NCBI GenBank assembly: GCA_023254815.1
Contig: JALRKI010000080.1
Coordinates: forward strand, 1-6,478
Length of the DNA stretch: 6,478 nt
Direction: 5' to 3'
DNA from: Flavobacteriaceae bacterium
GTDB taxonomy: Bacteria; Bacteroidota; Bacteroidia; Flavobacteriales; Flavobacteriaceae
The translations under genes and the position numbers were made by a program. Of the stretch, positions 1 through 5,700 are shown in pieces (position 1 is the first letter of the stretch; every line of letters begins with the position of its first letter). Below the pieces are notes generated by a model, which was not told the DNA's origin, did no database searches, and saw only the letters and a program-made list of their open reading frames with translations.

Positions 1-3000
1 GATCTTCGACTATCACAGTATCTACAAGACTGCGATATTGTTCAATTTGACTGTAGATGTCGTCAAAGTACGCTTCTTGCTGATCCCGTTTGAGTCTGCT
101 GTAATAGTTCAAAGTTTCGGCATATTTTAAGGCCACTTGCTCATACAGCGCTCGGGCTTTGTCCACTGCACCAGCGTTATAATAGGTCAGTACAAAAGGC
201 TCAACTAAGGAAAGATAACCAAAAATATCTACCGGCATTTTGGCCATGGCTAAATCTGCTAATTTTTCTGCTTTTTCAAATTGCTTTTCACGGAGTAACT
301 GTTCTGCCAATCGGGCAAGGTTACTGCGATAACTGATGCTGTTTCTCCTGGTCTGAACGTCGTGATATACGCGAGGATTTCCACTGTTGCCCCAATTCCA
401 GTTCATGACCATATCGTACATAATGTCCGTGTCAATTCTACCCATTTCGTATGGGTTTTTAGGATTGACGGGAGTGCTGATTGGAACTAGTTTGTAGCAC
501 ATTCCTTCTAATTGAAGGTAATCTTTCATCCAAATGTAATCGTCGTTTCCAAAAGCTCCACCAGAAAAATAAATCGGTCTTTTCCAATCGTTGTTGTTGA
601 TGATGTCTAACATAATCAAGCGATTTTTATAGACCGCTTGATCACTGATTTTGATGTCGATGTAAGGTACTATTAAGCTAGAATCTTTAGCCTTGACCAA
701 TCCACTTTGGAGTACATTTTCTTTATTGACCGGAATTCTAATATTTTCGGTTGGTAAAAAATTCATGCTCAAATCTTGGCTTCTGTACAGCGATAAATCC
801 CTTCCACGTTGTTTGAGGTAATTGCCGTATTTGGTCCGTTCGGCGTCATTAGTGATGAAACTCATGACTTCCGACAACGCAAAAGTGTCTTGAGTAATTG
901 GCTCCTTAATGATATAGTCTCTTGTGCCGTAGCGGTACTGACTGTGTTCAATACTCGATGGAATTGGCTCGCTTTCGTAGGATTTGCGCTTCATTTGATC
1001 AATATACCAATCGGTTTGCAACAGTGAGGTGTTCACCACTCTCACATCGGTGCGAATGCCTTCTATTTCTTGGGCATACCACAGTGGAAATGAATCGTTA
1101 TCTCCAATGGTAAAAAGTATAGCATTGGGTGCACATGACTCCAAATATTTGACCGCCATGGCGTGGGCGGTTTCGCGATTGGAACGGTCGTGATCGTCCC
1201 AATTTTGCGAAGCCAACAGACCCGGAATGGCAAGTAGAAGCAGTCCTGTCAGAGCAGGAACAATGAATGGGTATTTCCATTTTCTGTGAACCGATTCAAG
1301 TAAGGCATAGGCGCCAAAGCCAATCCAAATGGCAAAAACATAGAAAGAACCCACCACTGAATAGTCCCTCTCCCGCGGCTCGAAGGGTCGCACATTGGTG
1401 TAAAACTGTATGGCTAAGCCTGTGAATAAAAAGAAAACTAATAATACCCAAAACTGTGATTTGCTTTTTTGATAAAGGAAAAGCAATCCAATAATCCCTA
1501 AAAGAAAAGGTAAGAAATAGTAAGTATTTCTCGCTTTATTGTTGAGCACATCCGATGGAAGATTGTCTTGAGACACTCCCAAATGCCACTCATCAATAGC
1601 TTTTATGCCACTGATCCAGTTGCCGTGATTGTCAAACTGTCCCTGAATGTCATCTTGTCTTCCTACAAAATTCCACATCAAATAGCGCCAATACATGAAG
1701 CCAAATTGAAAATCAACCATGAAATAGAGGTTGTCCACAAGGCTAGGTTTTTCGATATTCAGATAAGAGCCGAACTGCGCCAAAAAGCTTTCGTAATCGT
1801 CGTAGGATACGTTTCCTGCATTCATTTCCCTTCTAAACTCATCGACTAAATTGAGCAGTTGCTGTTCGTTTTTGTACTCTGGTCTTACACTAAAATCCAG
1901 AAGACCAGTATACCGCATATAGTTTTTCGCGTGGTCTGGACTGTGCATTCTTGGCAGAAAGGCGGCCTGTTCGTGATTGTAATTCTGAATGGCGTTGGCA
2001 TAGTCATTGACGATGTCGTACTGGCCCGTTACAAAATTGCGCTCGTATTTTGGGGCCGCATCTCGATAGGGATTGAGTTCGTCCAGAGGTGCATAGCGGT
2101 CGGTGAACAAAGGCCCATAAAACAAATATGTTTTAGGGTATTGTTCTAGATTGTAATAGGCCAAAAGCTCCCTTGCGTTGGATGGATCGTTTTCATTGAT
2201 ATTAACCTCGGCATTGGCTCGAATGGGAAGCATCAGCCAAGAGGAGAAGCCAATAAAAATGAAAAGAAAACATAAAAGGCCCGTTTGGAGTTGTGGCATA
2301 TTGTGGCGTAGGGCATAACGCAAACCAAAGATGAATATAAAAAGTAAAATGAGTCCCGCTAAAATGGTTCCAGAGTGAAAAGGAAGACCCGTGGCGTTAA
2401 CAATGGTCACTTCCATCCATCCAAACCACCACAATGCCGTGGGTAGCAACAATTTGAAAATGAATGCTAAAACGGCAACTACAGCCACATTAGCCAAAAT
2501 GAAAGACTTGACGGTTATCGATTGATAGCGCTTATAAAAATAGATCAGTCCAATAGCTGGAATGGTCAATAAGCCCATAAAATGGACTCCAAAAGACAGT
2601 CCAATGATAAATGAAATGAGCAGCAGCCATCGATTGCCTCTGGGTTCATCCATGTCTGCTTCCCAACGGAGTCCCAAATAAAACAAGACCGACATGATTA
2701 AGGTGGCCATGGCATAGACCTCAGCTTCAGTGGCGTTGAACCAAAATGAATCCGTGAATGCAAAAGCCAGACTGCCTACAAAGGCACTTCCTAAAATGGC
2801 TAATTGCTGGGGCCGATGAGTTGTTTTTTCAGACCCTAGGACTTTAAACATCAAACGAACCAAAGTCCAAAACAAAAAGAGAATGGTAAAAGCGGCCGAA
2901 AGACCACTCATTAAGTTCAGTGTAAAACCAATGGATTCAGGGTTTGGAGAAAAATTGGACATCACGGCCCCAATCATTTGAAATAAAGGTGCTCCAGGGG

Positions 3001-3157
3001 GGTGTCCCACTTGCAGTTTGGCGGAGGTTAGCATGTACTCACCCACATCCCAAAAACTGACGGTTGGCTCGACAGTTAAAGCATAGATAATGAAGGCAAT
3101 GGCAAATACCGTCCAACCTAAGACTAAGTTCCAAGTTTTAAATTTCTGAGGGGTCAT
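1..3157 (-). CDS. DUF2723 (GT117) polytopic membrane glycosyltransferase with TPR-like C-terminus, partial (C-terminus off left edge)
   Basis: An open frame of 1052 codons without a stop runs from an ATG at 3157 off the left edge. The family (DUF2723, CAZy GT117) includes eukaryotic TMEM260, a protein O-mannosyltransferase, so a lipid-linked-sugar-dependent transfer at the outer face of the inner membrane is likely; donor and acceptor are inferred, not shown. TM1 (about residues 11-28) is followed by the family motif EPTVSFWDVGEY (30-41, acidic D37 and E40) and GHPPGAPLF (51-59). About eight further membrane segments reach residue 320. Next come a large soluble loop with many Tyr and Asn, about four more membrane segments around 555-660 enclosing EPRERDY (593-599), and a soluble region with GDNDSFPLWY (685-694) and RTDVRVVN. 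Helical TPR-like repeats occupy about 950-1052. Bacteroidota homologues are often 1000-1150 residues, so little is probably missing. The ATG is the first in frame after a stop near 3210. Confidence 0.9.
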   Translation of the reverse strand, partial: MTPQKFKTWNLVLGWTVFAIAFIIYALTVEPTVSFWDVGEYMLTSAKLQVGHPPGAPLFQMIGAVMSNFSPNPESIGFTLNLMSGLSAAFTILFLFWTLVRLMFKVLGSEKTTHRPQQLAILGSAFVGSLAFAFTDSFWFNATEAEVYAMATLIMSVLFYLGLRWEADMDEPRGNRWLLLISFIIGLSFGVHFMGLLTIPAIGLIYFYKRYQSITVKSFILANVAVVAVLAFIFKLLLPTALWWFGWMEVTIVNATGLPFHSGTILAGLILLFIFIFGLRYALRHNMPQLQTGLLCFLFIFIGFSSWLMLPIRANAEVNINENDPSNARELLAYYNLEQYPKTYLFYGPLFTDRYAPLDELNPYRDAAPKYERNFVTGQYDIVNDYANAIQNYNHEQAAFLPRMHSPDHAKNYMRYTGLLDFSVRPEYKNEQQLLNLVDEFRREMNAGNVSYDDYESFLAQFGSYLNIEKPSLVDNLYFMVDFQFGFMYWRYLMWNFVGRQDDIQGQFDNHGNWISGIKAIDEWHLGVSQDNLPSDVLNNKARNTYYFLPFLLGIIGLLFLYQKSKSQFWVLLVFFLFTGLAIQFYTNVRPFEPRERDYSVVGSFYVFAIWIGFGAYALLESVHRKWKYPFIVPALTGLLLLAIPGLLASQNWDDHDRSNRETAHAMAVKYLESCAPNAILFTIGDNDSFPLWYAQEIEGIRTDVRVVNTSLLQTDWYIDQMKRKSYESEPIPSSIEHSQYRYGTRDYIIKEPITQDTFALSEVMSFITNDAERTKYGNYLKQRGRDLSLYRSQDLSMNFLPTENIRIPVNKENVLQSGLVKAKDSSLIVPYIDIKISDQAVYKNRLIMLDIINNNDWKRPIYFSGGAFGNDDYIWMKDYLQLEGMCYKLVPISTPVNPKNPYEMGRIDTDIMYDMVMNWNWGNSGNPRVYHDVQTRRNSISYRSNLARLAEQLLREKQFEKAEKLADLAMAKMPVDIFGYLSLVEPFVLTYYNAGAVDKARALYEQVALKYAETLNYYSRLKRDQQEAYFDDIYSQIEQYRSLVDTVIVED

Positions 3158-3256
3158 GAGTGCAACAACTTTTACTTCACGAAAATACACATAATAATCA
3201 AAGTGATCTTAAACCCTCCGTTGGCTTAACTTTTTTTTTTGAAATCGATGATTTCT

Positions 3257-3264
3257 CAAATCTA
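3257..3264 (-). promoter_or_regulatory. Possible -7 element for the GT117 gene
   Basis: On the minus strand this reads TAGATTTG, a full match to the Bacteroidota -7 consensus TAnnTTTG, about 100 nt upstream of the GT117 start. The nearest upstream TTG leaves only a 15-bp spacer and the nearest TTTG a 10-bp spacer, both shorter than the roughly 19 bp expected. A second, weaker candidate nearer the start, TATTTTCG, has one mismatch. The call is tentative. Confidence 0.3.
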
Positions 3265-3446
3265 AACTCATGTTCAAATCAACCTTATAAAAAGACATGG
3301 TTTCAGTTGGATGAACACCAGATTTATTATGAATAATGAAAATCAGCACTTTTTTTGCTCGGGTGATTCGATGGTTTTTCAGGAAGTGGTCATAGGTCAA
3401 CCTTTGTGAAGAAATTTAAAATAGAATCAAGTCATTATAAAATTTA

Positions 3447-3462
3447 ATCGTAATATTGCAAT
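3447..3462 (+). promoter_or_regulatory. Probable ArsR operator overlapping the arsR -7 element
   Basis: ATCGTAATATTGCAAT is an imperfect palindrome: 12 of 16 positions match its reverse complement, centred on AATATT. It ends 15 bp before the arsR start codon. It contains TAATATTG (3451-3458), a one-mismatch version of the Bacteroidota -7 element TAnnTTTG, which would put the transcript start only about 10-15 nt before the ATG. No clear -33 TTTG lies 17-23 bp upstream. ArsR/SmtB repressors bind imperfect inverted repeats at their own promoters, so a site that blocks the -7 region fits autoregulation. The assignment rests on position and symmetry only. Confidence 0.45.
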
Positions 3463-3477
3463 GAATGAATAAATACA

Positions 3478-3807
3478 ATGGGATTAGTCAAAAAAGAATT
3501 GTTTAGTTCTCAAGACAATGAGATAGCATTAATGGCCAAGGCCTTGAGTCATCCTGCCCGAGTAGCCATCTTGCAGCACTTGTTCAAAATTGATTCATGT
3601 GTTTGTGGAGATATAGTCAACGAAATTGGGTTGGCGCAACCCACCATCTCACAGCATTTGAAGGAACTCAAACAATTGGGATTGATTAAGGGAAACGTGG
3701 AAGGCACTAGTGTTTGTTATTGCATCGATAAGGACAATTGGATCCTGATGAAAGCCCTGTTGTCAGATTTTCTCAATCAAGACCTGTCAAAAAATATCGG
3801 TTGTTGA
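3478..3807 (+). CDS. arsR: ArsR/SmtB-family arsenite-responsive transcriptional repressor
   Basis: This 109-residue winged helix-turn-helix protein has a typical length for ArsR. It should repress its own operon and let go when As(III) binds. The family signature ALSHPARVAILQHL is at residues 22-35. Next comes SCVCGD (40-45), matching the E. coli ArsR metal motif ELCVCDL and giving the C41/C43 thiol pair. The recognition helix AQPTISQHLKEL is at 53-64 and the wing around 68-83. The third cysteine of the E. coli motif (CVCDLC) is absent. Instead there are C80 and C82 on the wing strand and a terminal C109, which might supply a third ligand. The start is the ATG 15 bp after a palindromic operator-like site. 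acr3 follows after 34 bp on the same strand, which supports arsenite as inducer; another soft metal such as Cd or Sb cannot be excluded from sequence alone. Confidence 0.9.
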   Translation: MGLVKKELFSSQDNEIALMAKALSHPARVAILQHLFKIDSCVCGDIVNEIGLAQPTISQHLKELKQLGLIKGNVEGTSVCYCIDKDNWILMKALLSDFLNQDLSKNIGC

Positions 3808-3841
3808 TTGATTAGGTCGATAAGCAAGTCAATAATTTTTA

Positions 3842-4894
3842 ATGCATCAAACCGTCATGGTCAAAAAATTGAGTTTTTTAGATAAAAATTTAACCCTCTG
3901 GATTTTTTTCGCCATGGCTTTGGGGGTGGGTCTGGGGAATTTTGTCCCAGATTTCCCCAATCTCGTCAATAATTTCAATAGCGGTACAACTAACATCCCA
4001 ATTGCAGTTGGATTGATATTGATGATGTATCCACCACTAGCCAAGGTGAATTATGCCCTTTTGCCCAGTGTTTTTAAAAACACCAAAATCCTGTCGATTT
4101 CTTTGATTCTGAATTGGATTGTTGGACCAGTGTTGATGTTCATCTTAGCTATTAGTTTTTTACGGGATTATCCCGAATATATGGTGGGTCTTATCTTGAT
4201 AGGCTTGGCAAGATGCATTGCCATGGTTCTGGTGTGGAACGATTTGGCCGAGGGCAGCAGCGAATACGGAGCAGGTTTGGTGGCCCTCAACAGTATTTTT
4301 CAGGTTTTTGCCTATAGTTTTTATGCTTGGATTTTTATCACTGTTTTGCCGCCTTACTTTGGTATTGATGGCGCCCTTGTCGACATTGCCATCGGGACCA
4401 TCGCCGAAAGTGTCGCCATTTATTTGGGTATTCCCTTTTTGATGGGAATTTTGAGCCGTTGGGTTTTGATTAAAATCAAGGGACCAACATGGTATTCCAA
4501 TGTGTTTATTCCAAGTATTTCACCTTTGACCTTATTGGCCCTGCTGTTTACCATTGTCATAATGTTCTCTTTAAAGGGCGAAATGATTGTCGAAATTCCT
4601 AAGGATGTGTTGATGATCGCCCTACCGTTGTTGGTTTATTTTTGCTTGATGTTTGTAATAGGATTTTTTGTCACCAGAGCTTCAGGGGCCGAATATGACA
4701 AGACTGCCTCAGTGGCCTTTACTGCCGCTGGCAACAATTTCGAATTGGCTATTGCGGTTTCGATTGCTGTTTTTGGTCTAAATTCTGGACAGGCATTCGC
4801 CGGAGTCATCGGTCCATTGGTAGAGGTGCCAGCCCTAATTATTTTGGTTCGGGTTGCCTTATGGCTGAAGAAAAGGTTTTATTTAAAGGCCTAA
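3842..4894 (+). CDS. acr3: Acr3-family arsenite efflux permease
   Basis: This 350-residue integral membrane protein exports As(OH)3/arsenite from the cytoplasm using the proton motive force, and belongs to the bile/arsenite/riboflavin transporter superfamily. The length matches bacterial Acr3, and about ten hydrophobic segments can be traced. Diagnostic motifs are present: FNSGTTNIPIAVGLILMMYP (45-64), GLARCIAMVLVWNDLAEG (121-138) with the essential TM4 cysteine at C125, NNFELAIAV (298-306) with E301 matching the conserved TM9 glutamate, and GPLVEVPALI (324-333). The start at 3842 gives the usual short cytoplasmic tail before LSFLDKNLTLWIFFAMALGVGLG; the ATG at 3857 is also possible. The gene lies 34 bp after arsR and is presumably co-transcribed and induced by arsenite. 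It is often annotated arsB, but it is unrelated to the E. coli ArsB fold. No arsC, arsA or arsM follows. Confidence 0.95.
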   Translation: MHQTVMVKKLSFLDKNLTLWIFFAMALGVGLGNFVPDFPNLVNNFNSGTTNIPIAVGLILMMYPPLAKVNYALLPSVFKNTKILSISLILNWIVGPVLMFILAISFLRDYPEYMVGLILIGLARCIAMVLVWNDLAEGSSEYGAGLVALNSIFQVFAYSFYAWIFITVLPPYFGIDGALVDIAIGTIAESVAIYLGIPFLMGILSRWVLIKIKGPTWYSNVFIPSISPLTLLALLFTIVIMFSLKGEMIVEIPKDVLMIALPLLVYFCLMFVIGFFVTRASGAEYDKTASVAFTAAGNNFELAIAVSIAVFGLNSGQAFAGVIGPLVEVPALIILVRVALWLKKRFYLKA

Positions 4895-4947
4895 TCTCAA
4901 CTTGAGTCAAAACAGAGCCGAATAAGATCCCTTGCTTATTTGAGCAA

Positions 4948-4970
4948 AAAGTTTGTTCAAACAAAACTTT
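4948..4970. repeat. Inverted repeat overlapping the tRNA promoter -33 element
   Basis: AAAGTTTGTT (4948-4957) and AACAAAACTTT (4960-4970) are reverse complements apart from one extra A, around a two-base CA centre. The core TTTGTT-CA-AACAAA is perfect. The -33 TTTG (4952-4955) lies in the left arm. A second, outer pair flanks the whole promoter: GAGCAAA (4942-4948) and TTTGCTC (4979-4985). It could be an operator, or a weak AT-rich end signal for the acr3 transcript, since no classic terminator follows acr3. It could also be chance in AT-rich DNA. Confidence 0.4.
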
Positions 4971-4982
4971 GTTCTAAATTTG
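4952..4982 (+). promoter_or_regulatory. Bacteroidota-type promoter for tRNA-Gln
   Basis: A -33 TTTG (4952-4955) and a -7 TAAATTTG (4975-4982) are separated by exactly 19 bp. This fits the consensus used by the primary sigma factor of Bacteroidota, TTTG-N19-TAnnTTTG. Transcription would begin around 4987-4990, leaving a 5' leader of only a few bases before the mature tRNA end at 4996. The match is complete at every fixed position. Confidence 0.85.
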
Positions 4983-4995
4983 CTCGCTCTAAAAT

Positions 4996-5068
4996 TGGCC
5001 TATGGTGTAACTGGCAACACGTCTGATTTTGGTTCAGAAGAGTCTAGGTTCGATCCCTAGTAGGCCAA
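4996..5068 (+). tRNA. tRNA-Gln, anticodon UUG
   Basis: This 73-nt cloverleaf delivers glutamine at CAA (and by wobble CAG) codons. The acceptor stem TGGCCTA (4996-5002) pairs perfectly with TAGGCCA (5061-5067), with discriminator A5068. The D-arm region contains the usual GGTGTAACTGG. The anticodon stem TCTGA/TCAGA (5022-5026 and 5034-5038) encloses the loop TTTTGGT, placing TTG at 5029-5031. The T-arm CTAGG/CCTAG (5044-5048 and 5056-5060) encloses TTCGATC. The UGGCC-type acceptor with an A discriminator and the UUG anticodon agree on glutamine. CCA is not encoded (ACT follows), so it must be added by CCA-adding enzyme. The gene has its own promoter and terminator and appears to be a single-tRNA unit. 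Confidence 0.97.
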
Positions 5069-5070
5069 CT

Positions 5071-5100
5071 AAAAAAATCCGCAATTTGTGCGGATTTTTT
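5071..5100 (+). terminator. Rho-independent terminator after tRNA-Gln
   Basis: The stem TCCGCA (5078-5083) pairs with TGCGGA (5089-5094) around the loop ATTTG and is followed by six T (5095-5100). Seven A (5071-5077) precede the stem and can extend the pairing with the T-run. It begins two bases after the tRNA. The A-run/T-run symmetry means it could also act on transcripts from the other strand, but no converging gene is present here. Confidence 0.93.
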
Positions 5101-5132
5101 ATTCAAGTGCAATTTGTGATTAACAAAATAGA

Positions 5133-5163
5133 TTTGCATCGTATTTGAAAATCGTTATCTTTG
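5133..5163 (+). promoter_or_regulatory. Bacteroidota-type promoter for the rimP-nusA operon
   Basis: A -33 TTTG (5133-5136), a 19-bp spacer and a -7 TATCTTTG (5156-5163) match the Bacteroidota consensus fully. Transcription would start near 5168-5171, giving an untranslated leader of about 55-60 nt that contains the hairpin at 5191-5214. With the tRNA terminator just upstream, this is the likely main promoter of rimP-nusA. Confidence 0.88.
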
Positions 5164-5190
5164 CACTCGAGAAATTTATTAAGGATAGGC

Positions 5191-5214
5191 AGGGGGGACA
5201 ACAAAGTCCCCCCT
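5191..5214 (+). promoter_or_regulatory. Terminator-like leader hairpin before rimP
   Basis: AGGGGGGAC (5191-5199) pairs perfectly with GTCCCCCCT (5206-5214) around the loop AACAAA. This is a nine-base-pair, very GC-rich stem in otherwise AT-rich sequence. It is followed by TTCTTTT (5214-5220), and the rimP ATG begins 12 nt after the stem. A strong stem plus a U-rich tract inside a leader resembles an intrinsic terminator used for attenuation. It could instead modulate ribosome access or stabilise the mRNA 5' end. No competing antiterminator pairing is obvious in the short leader, and the U-tract is broken by a C, so termination is uncertain. Confidence 0.6.
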
Positions 5215-5226
5215 TCTTTTACCGCT

Positions 5227-5694
5227 ATGCTGAAGGAAACGGTACAAATATTGCTCAATGATGCTTTGAAGGAACGGCAAGATTTGTTTCTAGTCGAATT
5301 TGACGTTTCAAGCGCCAATCACATCAAAGTAGTGTTGGATGGAGACGAAGGAGTAACGGTAAAAGATTGCGTATTTGTCAGCAGAGCTATCGAACACAAT
5401 CTCGATCGCGAAACTGTAGATTTCTCTCTAGAAGTAGCTTCGGCTGGTGCTGTTTCTCCCATTGTGATGAAGCGACAATATTTCAAAAATGTTGGAAAAA
5501 CCTTGGAAATAACTACTAAGGATGGTAGAGAATACGAGGGTGTTTTGCAATCGACTTCTGAGAAATACTTAACTATTACATGGAAGGTCAGGGAGACCAA
5601 AGAAGTAGGAAAAGGTAAAATAAATGTTGAAAAAATGGCTGACCTCAATTACGACGATATTGGGGCAGCAAAGGTAAAATTGAAATTTAATTAG
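5227..5694 (+). CDS. rimP: Ribosome maturation factor RimP
   Basis: This 155-residue protein matches the usual RimP length (about 150-160). RimP binds the free 30S subunit and helps its late assembly. The N-terminal alpha/beta domain (about 1-80) contains FLVEFDVSSANHIKVVLDGD (21-40), the helix around VFVSRAIEHNLD (49-60), and the family strand-loop LEVASAGAVSPI (68-79), which corresponds to the LEVSSPG motif of other phyla. An SH3-like C-terminal domain follows (about 83-155; KNVGKTLEITTKDGREYEGVL and later strands). The ATG at 5227 is chosen because earlier in-frame starts such as TTG 5161 lie inside the promoter and would translate through the leader hairpin. No Shine-Dalgarno is visible, as is usual in this phylum. 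nusA starts six bases after the stop, so the two genes are an operon. Confidence 0.95.
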   Translation: MLKETVQILLNDALKERQDLFLVEFDVSSANHIKVVLDGDEGVTVKDCVFVSRAIEHNLDRETVDFSLEVASAGAVSPIVMKRQYFKNVGKTLEITTKDGREYEGVLQSTSEKYLTITWKVRETKEVGKGKINVEKMADLNYDDIGAAKVKLKFN

Positions 5695-5700
5695 AATCCT

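Larger units (their letters stand above)
3158..3477. other. Divergent intergenic region, no convincing gene
   Basis: These 320 bp separate the minus-strand GT117 gene from plus-strand arsR, so they must hold both promoters. The stretch is AT-rich. It contains a run of ten T at 3231-3240 directly followed by a perfect palindrome, GAAATC-GAT-GATTTC (3241-3255). A minus-strand TAGATTTG matches the Bacteroidota -7 consensus (3257-3264). The arsR operator-like palindrome is at 3447-3462. A 63-codon minus-strand frame (3209-3400) has to begin at TTG, has a lysine/arginine/histidine-rich translation without recognisable motifs, and covers the candidate promoter, so I do not call it a gene. Confidence 0.7.

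Noticed and set aside
1568..2149. Two plus-strand frames of 93 and 96 codons (1568-1849 and 1859-2149)
   Set aside because: They lie wholly antisense to the uninterrupted GT117 frame, and their translations show no family features.
3209..3400. 63-codon minus-strand frame in the intergenic region
   Set aside because: It needs a TTG start, its first ATG is more than halfway in, its translation shows no motif, it includes lysines from the homopolymer tract, and it covers a candidate promoter. Homology or ribosome profiling would be needed to revive it.
4919..4942. CGAATAAG/CTTATTTG inverted repeat as a terminator for acr3
   Set aside because: The stem is AT-rich with a G-U pair and has no T-tract after it, so it is too weak to call a terminator.
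5161..5226. Upstream TTG start extending RimP by 22 residues
   Set aside because: The TTG overlaps the -7 element TATCTTTG and the extension would translate the leader hairpin. The ATG at 5227 gives the normal family length.
5319..5648. 109-codon minus-strand frame opposite rimP
   Set aside because: It is antisense to a clear RimP coding sequence and has no recognisable domain.
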